The notes beneath the pieces were generated by a model. The model was not told where the DNA came from. It made no database searches and saw only the letters and a list, made by a program, of their open reading frames with translations. Below are positions 18,558 through 26,990 of a stretch of DNA of 64,000 nucleotides, piece by piece (positions within the stretch are counted from its first letter, which is position 1; the number at the start of each line of letters is the position of its first letter). The DNA comes from an uncultured Acetatifactor sp. GTDB taxonomy: Bacteria; Bacillota; Clostridia; Lachnospirales; Lachnospiraceae. The stretch covers positions 20,436 to 84,435 of the forward strand of contig CAJTKW010000010.1 in assembly GCA_910577035.1 (NCBI GenBank), given 5' to 3'. Both the position numbers and the translations under genes were made by a program.

Positions 18558-20987
18558 ATGGAAAGATGGGCGAGAGCAAAATATCAGCCGGTGCTTCCCA
18601 TGGGGGAGGACGGACGCCGTCTCACCGGGGGAAAGGAGCATATTACCCTCTCCAAAGAGGCGGCAAAAGAGGGAATGGTGCTTTTGAAAAACGAAAAGCA
18701 GGTACTTCCCCTGCCAAAGGGAAGCAGGATAGCCCTGTTTGGCAAGGCGACCTTTGACTATGTGAAGGGCGGCGGGGGAAGCGGGGATGTCACCGTGGCC
18801 TATACCCGCAATCTGTACCAGGGCTTCAGGGAGAAAGGGGACCATGTGGAGGTGTTTGAAGAGCTGGCCTCTTTCTACAAAGAGAATGTGAAGCAGCAGT
18901 ATGTGGCGGGGAAGGAACCGGGCATGACAGCAGAACCGAAGATCCCGGCAGAGCTTCTGCATAAAGCAAGAGCCTATACCGACACGGCTGTTATAAGCAT
19001 CTGCCGCTTTTCCGGCGAGGGCTGGGATCGAAAAAGTACCTATGACAGAAAGGGAAAGGAAGACAATCTGGCCATTGCCGGACAGGAGGAGAAGGAGCAG
19101 AAGAAGGAAGAGCTCTTTGAGGATGGGGATTTCTATCTGAGCCATGGGGAAAAGGCTATGGTGGAAGCGGTAAAGAGCTGCTTTGACAAGATTGTCGTGG
19201 TCTTGAATGTGGGCGGTATGGTGGATACGGACTGGTTTGCCGGGGATGATAAAATCCAGTCCGTGCTTCTGGCCTGGCAGGGTGGTATCGAGGGCGGCCT
19301 GGCAGCGGCGGAACTGCTGATCGGGGAGGGAAATCCCAGCGGCAGGCTGACGGATACCTTTGCCAAAAGACTGGAGGATTATCCGTCCAGCTGCAACTTT
19401 CATGAATCCGATGATTACGTGGAATACACGGACGACATTTATGTAGGCTATCGATACTTTGAGACGATTCCGGGTGCTGCGGAAAAGGTGAATTATCCCT
19501 TTGGCTTCGGACTTTCCTATACGAAATTTTCCCTCTCCATGCCTGTGGTGGAGAAACGGGGACATCATCTCCGGGTGATGGTGGATGTCTGCAATATCGG
19601 AGAACTGCCGGGCAAGGAGGTGGTACAGGTATATTACAGCGCTCCTCAGGGGAAGCTGGGCAAGCCCGCAAGGGAGCTGGTGGCTTTCCGAAAGACAAGG
19701 CTGCTGCAGCCCGGGGAGACCCAGACGGTAATTCTGCGGTTCCAGATCAACGATATGGCATCCTATGATGACTTGGGCAAGGTGGCGAAATCGGCCTATG
19801 TGCTGGAAAAAGGAGAGTATCATTTTCATGTGGGAACCTCCGTGCGGGATACGGTGGAGGATACTTATGTGATGGTGCTCCGGGAAGATATAATTACGGA
19901 GCAGCTTTCCCCGAAAATGGTTCCCACTCAGCTGAAAAAGCGTCTGCTGGCGGACGGACAGTATGAGGAGCTTCCTCAGGGAGAGCCGGTGGACACGGAT
20001 GCCTGCATTTTCCCTGCAAAGCTGTCGCCCGAGGAGGCAGACGGCATTACCCCGGTAGTGAGGCGCCGGGAAAGTTATCATTTGTGGGGGCATTCCGACA
20101 CCCGTCCCAAGCTGATTGATGTGGCGGAGGGCAGAATGACGCTGGAGGAATTTGTGGCAAAGCTTCCCGATGCACAGCTGGCGGAGCTTCTGGGCGGACA
20201 GCCTAATACCGGGGTGGCAAATACGTTTGGCTACGGTAATCTGCCGGATTACGGTGTGCCCAATATTATGACGGCCGACGGGCCTGCGGGAGTGAGGATT
20301 GCGCCCTGCTGCGGTGTCTGTACTACTGCCTGGCCCTGCTCTACCATGCTGGCGTGTACCTGGAATCCCGAGCTGGTGGAGAGAGTGGGTGCGGCAGGCG
20401 GCGCAGAGGCAAAGGAAAACAATATCGGGGCATGGCTCACTCCGGCGGTCAATATCCACAGAAGCCCTCTCTGCGGCAGGAACTTCGAATATTATTCCGA
20501 GGATCCCTTTGTGGCCGGCAGGATGGCAGGAGCCATGGTAAAGGGTATTCAAAGCAACCATGTGGCGGCTACCGTGAAGCACTTTGCGTTAAACAACAAG
20601 GAGACCAACCGTCGGGAGAGCGATTCCAGGGCCTCTGAAAGGGCAATTCGGGAAATATACCTGAAGGCCTTTGAGATAATTGTCAAAGAGGCAAAGCCCT
20701 GGAGCATCATGTCTTCTTATAACATTATCAACGGCCGCAGGGCTTCGGAAAACCGGGATCTGCTGGAAGACATTCTCCGGGGGGAATGGGGCTTTGAAGG
20801 TATGGTAACTACGGACTGGTGGACCAGCGGAGAGCATTATAAGGAGGTTAAGGCAGGAAACGATATGAAGATGGCTGCCGGCTTCCCGGAGAGGCTGCTG
20901 GAGGCCGTGGAGAAAGGTGCTTTAACCCGGGAAGAGATGGAGATTTGTGCCAAGAGGATTCTGGGGCTGATTCTGAAGATCGACTGA
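18558..20987 (+). CDS. second GH3 beta-glycosidase, circularly permuted
   Basis: 809 residues from ATG 18558 (AAGGAAGG eight bases upstream; upstream in-frame ATGs have no SD). Domain order is as in the first GH3: sandwich domain (EAAKEGMVLLKNEKQVLPLP), fibronectin-III-like domain, barrel (ADGPAGVRIA, NIHRSPLCGRNFEYYSEDP, KHFALNNKET). The probable nucleophile is D753 in MVTTDWW. The two enzymes are clearly paralogous but diverged. About 25 charged residues (DRKSTYDRKGKEDNLAI onward) are inserted in the sandwich domain near the active-site loop. There is no signal peptide. Confidence 0.9.
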   Translation: MERWARAKYQPVLPMGEDGRRLTGGKEHITLSKEAAKEGMVLLKNEKQVLPLPKGSRIALFGKATFDYVKGGGGSGDVTVAYTRNLYQGFREKGDHVEVFEELASFYKENVKQQYVAGKEPGMTAEPKIPAELLHKARAYTDTAVISICRFSGEGWDRKSTYDRKGKEDNLAIAGQEEKEQKKEELFEDGDFYLSHGEKAMVEAVKSCFDKIVVVLNVGGMVDTDWFAGDDKIQSVLLAWQGGIEGGLAAAELLIGEGNPSGRLTDTFAKRLEDYPSSCNFHESDDYVEYTDDIYVGYRYFETIPGAAEKVNYPFGFGLSYTKFSLSMPVVEKRGHHLRVMVDVCNIGELPGKEVVQVYYSAPQGKLGKPARELVAFRKTRLLQPGETQTVILRFQINDMASYDDLGKVAKSAYVLEKGEYHFHVGTSVRDTVEDTYVMVLREDIITEQLSPKMVPTQLKKRLLADGQYEELPQGEPVDTDACIFPAKLSPEEADGITPVVRRRESYHLWGHSDTRPKLIDVAEGRMTLEEFVAKLPDAQLAELLGGQPNTGVANTFGYGNLPDYGVPNIMTADGPAGVRIAPCCGVCTTAWPCSTMLACTWNPELVERVGAAGGAEAKENNIGAWLTPAVNIHRSPLCGRNFEYYSEDPFVAGRMAGAMVKGIQSNHVAATVKHFALNNKETNRRESDSRASERAIREIYLKAFEIIVKEAKPWSIMSSYNIINGRRASENRDLLEDILRGEWGFEGMVTTDWWTSGEHYKEVKAGNDMKMAAGFPERLLEAVEKGALTREEMEICAKRILGLILKID

Positions 20988-21034
20988 TGTGGATAAACAA
21001 TCTGAACAACAATGTTAGAAAGGAAAGAGATAAA

Positions 21035-22174
21035 ATGGAAAAGAGAAAAATGGAGAAGCTGGGAGTGGAAACTTCCCTTTTAGGATTTGGCTGTATGAGG
21101 TTTCCCGTGACGAAAGACGGTAAGATCAATGAGGCGGAGGCAGAGCGTCTGTTGGACAAAGCCTATGCCGCAGGAGTAAATTATTACGATACGGCGTATC
21201 CTTATCACGGAGGCGAGAGTGAGCGTGTCGTGGGACGTGTGATGAAAAAGTATGATCGCGGCAGCTTTTATCTTGCCACCAAGCTGCCCTGCTGGGAGGT
21301 TAAGACCCTGGAGGACGTGGATCGGCTCTTTCAGGAGCAGTTGGATAAGCTGCAGACGGAGTACATAGACTTTTACCTGATGCACGCCCTGAACAGGGAC
21401 CGGTTCCGGGAAATGACGGAGATGGGTTGTGTCAAAAGGCTGGAAGAACTGCAGGCAGAGGGCAGGATCAGACATCTGGGATTTTCCTTCCATGACAATT
21501 ATGAGGCCTTTGAGAATATACTGAATTCCCGGGACTGGGATTTCTGCCAGATCCAGCTGAACTACATGGATGCGAAGGAGCAGGCGGGGATAAAGGGTTA
21601 TGAGCTGGCGGCGGAAAAGAAGGTGCCCCTTGTAATCATGGAGCCGGTTAAGGGAGGGTCTCTGGCGGCGTTTCCCCAGGATATTACGGAAATGTATCAT
21701 AGCTTAAATCCGTCCGCTTCCATGGCAAGCTTTGCCCTGCGCTGGGTGGGAAGCCTGCCGGGGGTAAAGGTGGTCTTAAGCGGGATGTCCACCATGGAGC
21801 AGGTGGAGGACAATCTGAAGACCTTCGGAACGTTTACTCCCCTTTCGGACAGGGAAAAGGAAACCATTGACAAGGTGGTGGCCCTGATTAACAGCCGTGT
21901 TCAGAACGGCTGTACCGGCTGCGGCTATTGTATGCCCTGTCCTGCGGGAGTGGAGATTCCCCGGAATTTCCGTATCTGGAACACTTACCATATGTATCGC
22001 AACTATGACATGGTAAAGGGTGAATGGGAGAAGCATATGGGTGAGGAGCATAAGGCAAAGAACTGCATCAAGTGCGGAAAGTGTGAGAAGGTATGTCCTC
22101 AGAAGCTTTCCATCCGCGATGATCTGGAAAAGGTGCAGGCTGATCTGGACAGGAAAGAGTTTATCCTGTCGTAA
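21035..22174 (+). CDS. aldo/keto reductase with C-terminal 2[4Fe-4S] ferredoxin domain
   Basis: 379 residues from ATG 21035. It has an N-terminal AKR barrel with LGFGCMRFP, the catalytic-type residues in YYDTAYPYHGG, LATKLP and YLMHAL, and a C-terminal iron-sulfur domain with CTGCGYCMPCP and CIKCGKCEKVCP. This fusion is common in anaerobes and suggests electron transfer via ferredoxin instead of, or as well as, NAD(P)H. The physiological carbonyl substrate is unknown. It lies between a GH3 gene and an AraC regulator, so a sugar-derived substrate is plausible. Confidence 0.88.
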   Translation: MEKRKMEKLGVETSLLGFGCMRFPVTKDGKINEAEAERLLDKAYAAGVNYYDTAYPYHGGESERVVGRVMKKYDRGSFYLATKLPCWEVKTLEDVDRLFQEQLDKLQTEYIDFYLMHALNRDRFREMTEMGCVKRLEELQAEGRIRHLGFSFHDNYEAFENILNSRDWDFCQIQLNYMDAKEQAGIKGYELAAEKKVPLVIMEPVKGGSLAAFPQDITEMYHSLNPSASMASFALRWVGSLPGVKVVLSGMSTMEQVEDNLKTFGTFTPLSDREKETIDKVVALINSRVQNGCTGCGYCMPCPAGVEIPRNFRIWNTYHMYRNYDMVKGEWEKHMGEEHKAKNCIKCGKCEKVCPQKLSIRDDLEKVQADLDRKEFILS

Positions 22175-22258
22175 CGGCGGAGGGCCTCACAGGCGGGGCT
22201 GTCAGGCAGCAGGCCCGGTCTGCCGGGAGGCAGTTATTTACAGGAGGGAGGGGAAGCT

Positions 22259-23149
22259 GTGGAGAAAGCGTTTAAGCTGGATTTTAAAAATGATAAGACA
22301 GGCAGTCTGTATGTGAATTGCTGCGGCTGTTCCCAAACGGAGAGCCTGCACAGCTTCGGTCCTGCCTCCAAACCCCATTATCTGATTCACTATGTCTTGA
22401 GCGGAAAGGGGATTTTCCGTTTTCATGACAAGGAGTACCGTTTGGAGGCAGGGTATGGCTTTCTCATCCAGCCCAACGAGCTGGCCTTTTACCAGGCGGA
22501 CGGGGAGGAGCCCTGGAGTTATCTCTGGGTGGGTTTTGGCGGCAGCCGCGCGGAGGAATATCTGACTGCCATGGGACTGTCCGCCAGACACCCTGTTTTC
22601 TCCTGCTCCAGAGACCAGGAGTTATATACGATTGTGCGGGACATGATGGAACATAATACTTTTGGCATGGCGGACGACCTGCGGCGGAACGGCCAGCTGG
22701 GGATCTTTTTGTCGGTGCTGGCGGAAAGCGCCGGAGTGGTGGCGAAGGACGAGGAAGACAAGGGGAACCAGTATGTGAAAAAGGCTGTTTCCTTTATTCA
22801 GAGCAATTATTGTAACCCGATTAAGGTAACGGACGTGGCTGATTATGTGTGTATCAACAGAAGTTATCTGTATACCTTGTTTCAGAATTATCTGGGAATG
22901 TCACCTCAGCAGTTTCTGACCACCTTTCGAATCACAAAGGCCCGGGAGCTTTTGGATTCTACCTCCTATCCCATCGAGAGCATAGCTCTTTCCTGCGGTT
23001 ACAGTGATGCTCTTGTTTTCAACAGGGCATTCCATGCCATGAAGGGAATGTCGCCCTCCCAATACCGCAGGCAGAGCCACCGGGAGAATTCCAGGGAGCA
23101 GCTGCAGGAGGTGGAAAGCCTGATTGCGGAGCTGTTAAAGTCTCATTGA
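22259..23149 (+). CDS. AraC-family sugar-responsive regulator
   Basis: 296 residues. GTG start with an exceptionally strong purine-rich SD (AGGAGGGAGGGG) five bases before. The N-terminal cupin sensor (PHYLIHYVLSGKGIFRF, LEAGYGFLIQPNELAFYQAD) is followed by two helix-turn-helix motifs (VTDVADYVCINRSYLYTLF and IESIALSCGYSDALVFNRAF). This is the layout of arabinose/raffinose-type activators. It lies between the GH3/AKR genes and galK/galT, so control of that set is likely. Confidence 0.9.
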   Translation: MEKAFKLDFKNDKTGSLYVNCCGCSQTESLHSFGPASKPHYLIHYVLSGKGIFRFHDKEYRLEAGYGFLIQPNELAFYQADGEEPWSYLWVGFGGSRAEEYLTAMGLSARHPVFSCSRDQELYTIVRDMMEHNTFGMADDLRRNGQLGIFLSVLAESAGVVAKDEEDKGNQYVKKAVSFIQSNYCNPIKVTDVADYVCINRSYLYTLFQNYLGMSPQQFLTTFRITKARELLDSTSYPIESIALSCGYSDALVFNRAFHAMKGMSPSQYRRQSHRENSREQLQEVESLIAELLKSH

Positions 23150-23214
23150 TTTCGCAGACAACATTTTGACAGAATCAAAAAACAAATGGATGTAGTAATC
23201 CCTTTGTTTTTTTG

Positions 23215-23276
23215 TATAATAGACCTTAGATCATAGAATCCGTTTTTGATTCTATGATAGACCTTAGATCATAGAA
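23215..23276 (+). promoter_or_regulatory. galK leader: -10 box, direct repeats and a switchable hairpin
   Basis: TATAAT at 23215-23220 without a clear -35. Immediately after it, TAGACCTTAGATCATAGAA occurs twice (23220-23238 and 23258-23276). Between the copies, GATTCTATGAT (23248-23258) pairs perfectly with ATCATAGAATC (23230-23240); part of it can instead pair with the second copy. This gives two alternative hairpins ahead of galK. It could be a protein-binding site or a transcript switch. Confidence 0.55.
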
Positions 23277-23334
23277 AATGCAAGGCAGTTTCTATAAGTA
23301 TGCAAAGTATCGCAGGATACGGATTGGAGAGGGT

Positions 23335-24498
23335 ATGAAGGATAAAATTTTAAGGAAGTTTGCAGAGGTGTTTGGGGATGCAGAAGGAGCAAAGGTTTAT
23401 TTTGCGCCGGGGCGGGTGAATCTGATCGGTGAACATACCGATTACAACGGGGGGCATGTATTTCCCTGTGCGCTGACCATCGGTACTTACGGTGTGGCGA
23501 GGAAAAGGAAGGATAACAGGCTTTTGTTTTATTCCACGAATTTTGAACAGCTGGGGGTTCTGGAATCTTCCCTGGAGGATCTTGTCCCTTCCAGGGAGGC
23601 AGACTGGACGAACTATCCCAAGGGGGTGATCTGGGCATTCGGTGAAAAGGGGATGAAGGTTTCCGGGGGGATGGATCTGCTGCTGAGCGGCAATATACCC
23701 AACGGTTCCGGGCTTTCTTCCTCTGCGTCAGTGGAGGTGCTGACGGGCTTTATCCTGAGGGATTTGTTTGGCTTTGAGGTCAGCAATCAGGATCTGGCGC
23801 TGATCGGGCAGTACTCCGAGAATCAGTTTAACAAGGTAAACTGCGGTATCATGGATCAGTTTGCCATAGCAATGGGCAAGAAGGACAATGCGATCTTTCT
23901 GGATACGGCGGATCTATCCTATGAGTATGCGCCCATTGCCCTGCAGGGGGCAAAGATTGTCATTGCCTGCAGCAATAAAAAGCGGGGACTTGGGGATTCC
24001 AAGTATAATGAGCGCCGCAGCGAGTGTGAAACCGCTTTGTCGGAGCTGCAGCAGGCAGTAAAGGTCAGAACCCTGGGTGAGCTGGATGAGGAGACCTTTG
24101 AAAAATATCAGGCAGCCATAGGGAGTGATGTGCGCAGAAAGAGGGCAAAACATGCAGTGTATGAGAATCAGCGCACCGTGCGGGCGGTAGAGGCCCTGAA
24201 GGCCAATGATGTGGCAGAGTTCGGCAGATTGATGAATGCCTCCCATGTGTCCCTTAGAGACGATTATGAGGTTACGGGTATTGAGCTGGATACTTTAGTA
24301 GAGGAGGCCTGGAAGGTGGAGGGCGTTATTGGCTCCCGTATGACGGGTGCGGGCTTCGGCGGTTGTACGGTCAGCATTGTAAAGGATGAGGCCATCGATA
24401 CCTTCATCGAGACTGTGGGCGCGGCTTATAAGGAAAAGATCGGTTATGCCGCAGACTTTTATGTAGTGGAAATCGGGGACGGGCCCAGGGTATTATAA
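23335..24498 (+). CDS. galK: galactokinase
   Basis: 387 residues from ATG 23335 (GGAGAGGG upstream). All GHMP/galactokinase motifs are present: the galactose-binding signature GRVNLIGEHTDYNGG near residue 24, the ATP-binding loop GSGLSSSASVEV and the C-terminal MTGAGFGGCTV. It phosphorylates galactose at C1, the first committed step of the Leloir pathway, in the cytoplasm. galT follows 38 bases later. galE and galM are not in the window. Confidence 0.96.
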   Translation: MKDKILRKFAEVFGDAEGAKVYFAPGRVNLIGEHTDYNGGHVFPCALTIGTYGVARKRKDNRLLFYSTNFEQLGVLESSLEDLVPSREADWTNYPKGVIWAFGEKGMKVSGGMDLLLSGNIPNGSGLSSSASVEVLTGFILRDLFGFEVSNQDLALIGQYSENQFNKVNCGIMDQFAIAMGKKDNAIFLDTADLSYEYAPIALQGAKIVIACSNKKRGLGDSKYNERRSECETALSELQQAVKVRTLGELDEETFEKYQAAIGSDVRRKRAKHAVYENQRTVRAVEALKANDVAEFGRLMNASHVSLRDDYEVTGIELDTLVEEAWKVEGVIGSRMTGAGFGGCTVSIVKDEAIDTFIETVGAAYKEKIGYAADFYVVEIGDGPRVL

Positions 24499-24536
24499 AA
24501 AGAAGGACTCTGTACAACTGTATCATGGGAGGGAAT

Positions 24537-26045
24537 ATGAACACATTAACCGAAAATATCAGGAAGTTAGTAGCGTATGGACTGCAGACAGGGCTGGTGC
24601 CGGAGGAGGATGTCGTATATACCACAAACAGGCTGCTGGAGCTGTTCGAAATGGATGAGCCGGAAGAGAGCGACAGTCCTGCGGCAATGGAACCGGAGGA
24701 GCTGGAGGCGGTGCTGGGGCAGATGTGCGACTATGCCTTTGAGAAAGGCCTGCTGGCAGCAAACACCGTGACTTACCGGGATTTGTTTGACACAAAGATA
24801 ATGAGTATGCTAATGCCCAGGCCCAGTGAGGTTATCCGCAGATTTCGGGAGCTGTATGAGAAGGAATCTCCGGAGGCGGCTACGGACTATTATTATAAGC
24901 TCAGCCGGGACTCCGATTATATCAGGAGATACCGGGTCTGCAGGGATATAAAGTGGATTGCGCCTACGAAGTACGGAGATCTGGATATTACCATTAATCT
25001 TTCCAAGCCGGAGAAGGATCCCAAGGCCATTGCAGCAGCGAAGAACGCGAAGCAGTCCGGATATCCGAAATGCCTGCTCTGCCGGGAAAACGAGGGCTAT
25101 GCGGGCAGGGTGAACCATCCGGCAAGACAGAATCACCGCATTATTCCCGTGACCATCAACGGGAGCAAATGGGGCTTCCAGTATTCCCCGTATGTTTATT
25201 ATAACGAGCATTGTATTGTATTCAATTATCAGCATGTGCCCATGAAGATTGAGCATGCTGCATTCTGCAAGCTTTTTGATTTTGTAAAGCAGTTCCCCCA
25301 CTACTTTGTGGGCTCCAACGCGGATCTGCCCATAGTGGGCGGCTCTATACTCAGCCATGACCATTTCCAGGGGGGACATTATGAATTTGCCATGGCGAAG
25401 GCCCCCGTGGAGAGGAGCTTTCAGGTGAAGGGCTTTGAGGACGTTGCCGCAGGCGTGGTAAAGTGGCCTATGTCCGTCATCCGTCTGAGCGGAAAGGATA
25501 CGGACCGCATCATTGCCCTGGCGGACCGTATTCTGGAAAGATGGCGGGAATATACGGATGAGGACGCATTTATTTATGCCTGCACTGACGGGGAGCCTCA
25601 CAATACCATTACGCCCATTGCCAGAAAGCGGGGAGAAGAATTTGAGCTGGATCTTGTGCTGCGGAACAATATTACCACGGAGGAGCACCCTCTGGGGGTA
25701 TATCATCCTCATGCAAAGCTTCATCATATCAAGAAGGAAAATATTGGTTTGATCGAAGTTATGGGTCTGGCAGTACTGCCTGCCCGTCTGAAGGAAGAGA
25801 TGGCAAAGCTGAAGGAGGCAATTCTGGCAGGCAGCAATCTCCGGGAAGATGAGGAGCTTGCCAAGCATGCCGACTGGGTGGAAGAGTTTTTGCCCGGATA
25901 CGAAAAGGTAGACAGGTCCAATATTGATGCCGTGATCGAGAAGGAGATAGGGCTGGTGTTCATGGAGGTTCTGGAGGATGCCGGCGTATATAAGCGGACA
26001 GAGGAAGGCCGGGAGGCATTTGACAGATTTATCCGCTCACTGTGA
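24537..26045 (+). CDS. galT: galactose-1-phosphate uridylyltransferase, class II (Firmicutes type)
   Basis: 502 residues from ATG 24537, after GGGAGGG. The length and sequence match the larger Gram-positive GalT family and not the 350-residue E. coli type. Motifs include CLLCRENEGYAGRVNHPARQNHR, a VGGSILSHDHFQGGHYEF active-site region with the His-x-His arrangement, and a late YHPHAKLHHIKKENIGLIEV. It exchanges UMP between UDP-glucose and galactose-1-phosphate. It forms an operon with galK. Confidence 0.95.
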   Translation: MNTLTENIRKLVAYGLQTGLVPEEDVVYTTNRLLELFEMDEPEESDSPAAMEPEELEAVLGQMCDYAFEKGLLAANTVTYRDLFDTKIMSMLMPRPSEVIRRFRELYEKESPEAATDYYYKLSRDSDYIRRYRVCRDIKWIAPTKYGDLDITINLSKPEKDPKAIAAAKNAKQSGYPKCLLCRENEGYAGRVNHPARQNHRIIPVTINGSKWGFQYSPYVYYNEHCIVFNYQHVPMKIEHAAFCKLFDFVKQFPHYFVGSNADLPIVGGSILSHDHFQGGHYEFAMAKAPVERSFQVKGFEDVAAGVVKWPMSVIRLSGKDTDRIIALADRILERWREYTDEDAFIYACTDGEPHNTITPIARKRGEEFELDLVLRNNITTEEHPLGVYHPHAKLHHIKKENIGLIEVMGLAVLPARLKEEMAKLKEAILAGSNLREDEELAKHADWVEEFLPGYEKVDRSNIDAVIEKEIGLVFMEVLEDAGVYKRTEEGREAFDRFIRSL

Positions 26046-26133
26046 TGACGGGAGGAAGGGAAGTCCGTCATATTACCCTGGGGAGGCGCATATACTGATT
26101 GTGAACGGAATGAAGAGGACGTTCCAATCTGCC

Positions 26134-26751
26134 TCAGAATACGTCGGGATAACGCTCCTGAAGGTGTCGTGTAATTACCTTTCGGTTAGCGGAGTGAAGA
26201 TTCCCGGCGGCCTCCCGCAGGCGGTCGATTTCCTGAAACCGTTTCTGGGATGCGTAGTACTCAGCGAGACAATAGTAGGTGCGGCTGATGTCCGTGCCTG
26301 TGCTGACGGCAAATTCCATTAATACAACGGCTTCCTTTTGGAATCCGCCCTCGATCAAGCGATCCGCCCATTTTTGCAGGGTCCGTACCAGGACAGTATA
26401 GTTCTGGTCATATTCCGTCAGGACATCCAGATTTGCGGTGCCGTATTCCAGCTTCAGGTCGGTGTTGGACCTGCCGGTGAAATTTACGACCTTACGGGAG
26501 GTCAGGCTTTCCAGAATATTAATGTACTCCAGCACCTCCGGGTCATCGTTCATCAGATGGGTGGGGAAGCCTTCCAGAGGGATGTGAATATATTTCAGAT
26601 CGTCCAGAGACATACGCCGCACGGAGTTGGCCCGTGCTTCCCGGGACCAGAATTCCGCTTCCTGTTCCTTAAATTTCCTCTGCTGTCCTCTTATCACAAA
26701 GAAAATCATGATAATAAAAATAAGAAAGCTTGCCAAAAAAAATAAATTCAT
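26134..26751 (-). CDS. membrane-anchored protein of unknown function
   Basis: 205 residues from ATG 26751 (GGAAGGA eight bases before on the minus strand). One N-terminal transmembrane helix (FFLASFLIFIIMIFFVI) is followed by a charged, mainly helical cytoplasmic domain. The C-terminal half (SRTYYCLAEYYASQKRFQEIDRLREAA) looks like a tetratricopeptide-type helix pair. I recognise no family. It is divergent from the 34-residue peptide gene and convergent with galT. Confidence 0.6.
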   Translation of the reverse strand: MNLFFLASFLIFIIMIFFVIRGQQRKFKEQEAEFWSREARANSVRRMSLDDLKYIHIPLEGFPTHLMNDDPEVLEYINILESLTSRKVVNFTGRSNTDLKLEYGTANLDVLTEYDQNYTVLVRTLQKWADRLIEGGFQKEAVVLMEFAVSTGTDISRTYYCLAEYYASQKRFQEIDRLREAAGNLHSANRKVITRHLQERYPDVF

Positions 26752-26830
26752 ATATAATATCCTTCCAGAGTTTAGTATTAAGCAGGCCATGCACGGGTTC
26801 AAAGAGACATGGCGGAAACGAGGCTTATAA

Positions 26831-26935
26831 ATGTTTAACATGAACAATAAAAAAACCAGGCGGAAAATGTCTGTAGTGATAATCGTGGTGCTGGTGCTTG
26901 CTATGGTTATTCCCACTTTAGCATATTTCTTTTGA
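26831..26935 (+). CDS. 34-residue single-pass membrane peptide
   Basis: A short frame from ATG 26831 with GAGG seven bases upstream. The product begins MFNMNNKKTRRKM and continues into a 20-residue hydrophobic helix ending AYFF. The basic N-terminus plus one helix resembles the Prli42/DUF4044 type of tiny Firmicutes membrane proteins, but that is a resemblance only. It lies 55 bases before the VanW gene, which suggests a shared transcript. Confidence 0.5.
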   Translation: MFNMNNKKTRRKMSVVIIVVLVLAMVIPTLAYFF

Positions 26936-26990
26936 TAATTCAATGTAAAGGGCAATAATAGTCTGTGCCGGTATGGCAGAAAGGCAGAAG

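Noticed and set aside
18435..20582. 715-codon antisense frame opposite the second GH3
   Set aside because: Product is rich in His/Arg/Pro with no domain, and the sense strand is a full GH3 enzyme; a codon-composition artefact.
23220..23276. CRISPR-like repeat
   Set aside because: Only two copies with a 19-base spacing, one internal complement, and no cas genes.
24810..25868. 352-codon antisense frame opposite galT
   Set aside because: galT is certain on the plus strand; the antisense product shows no family features.
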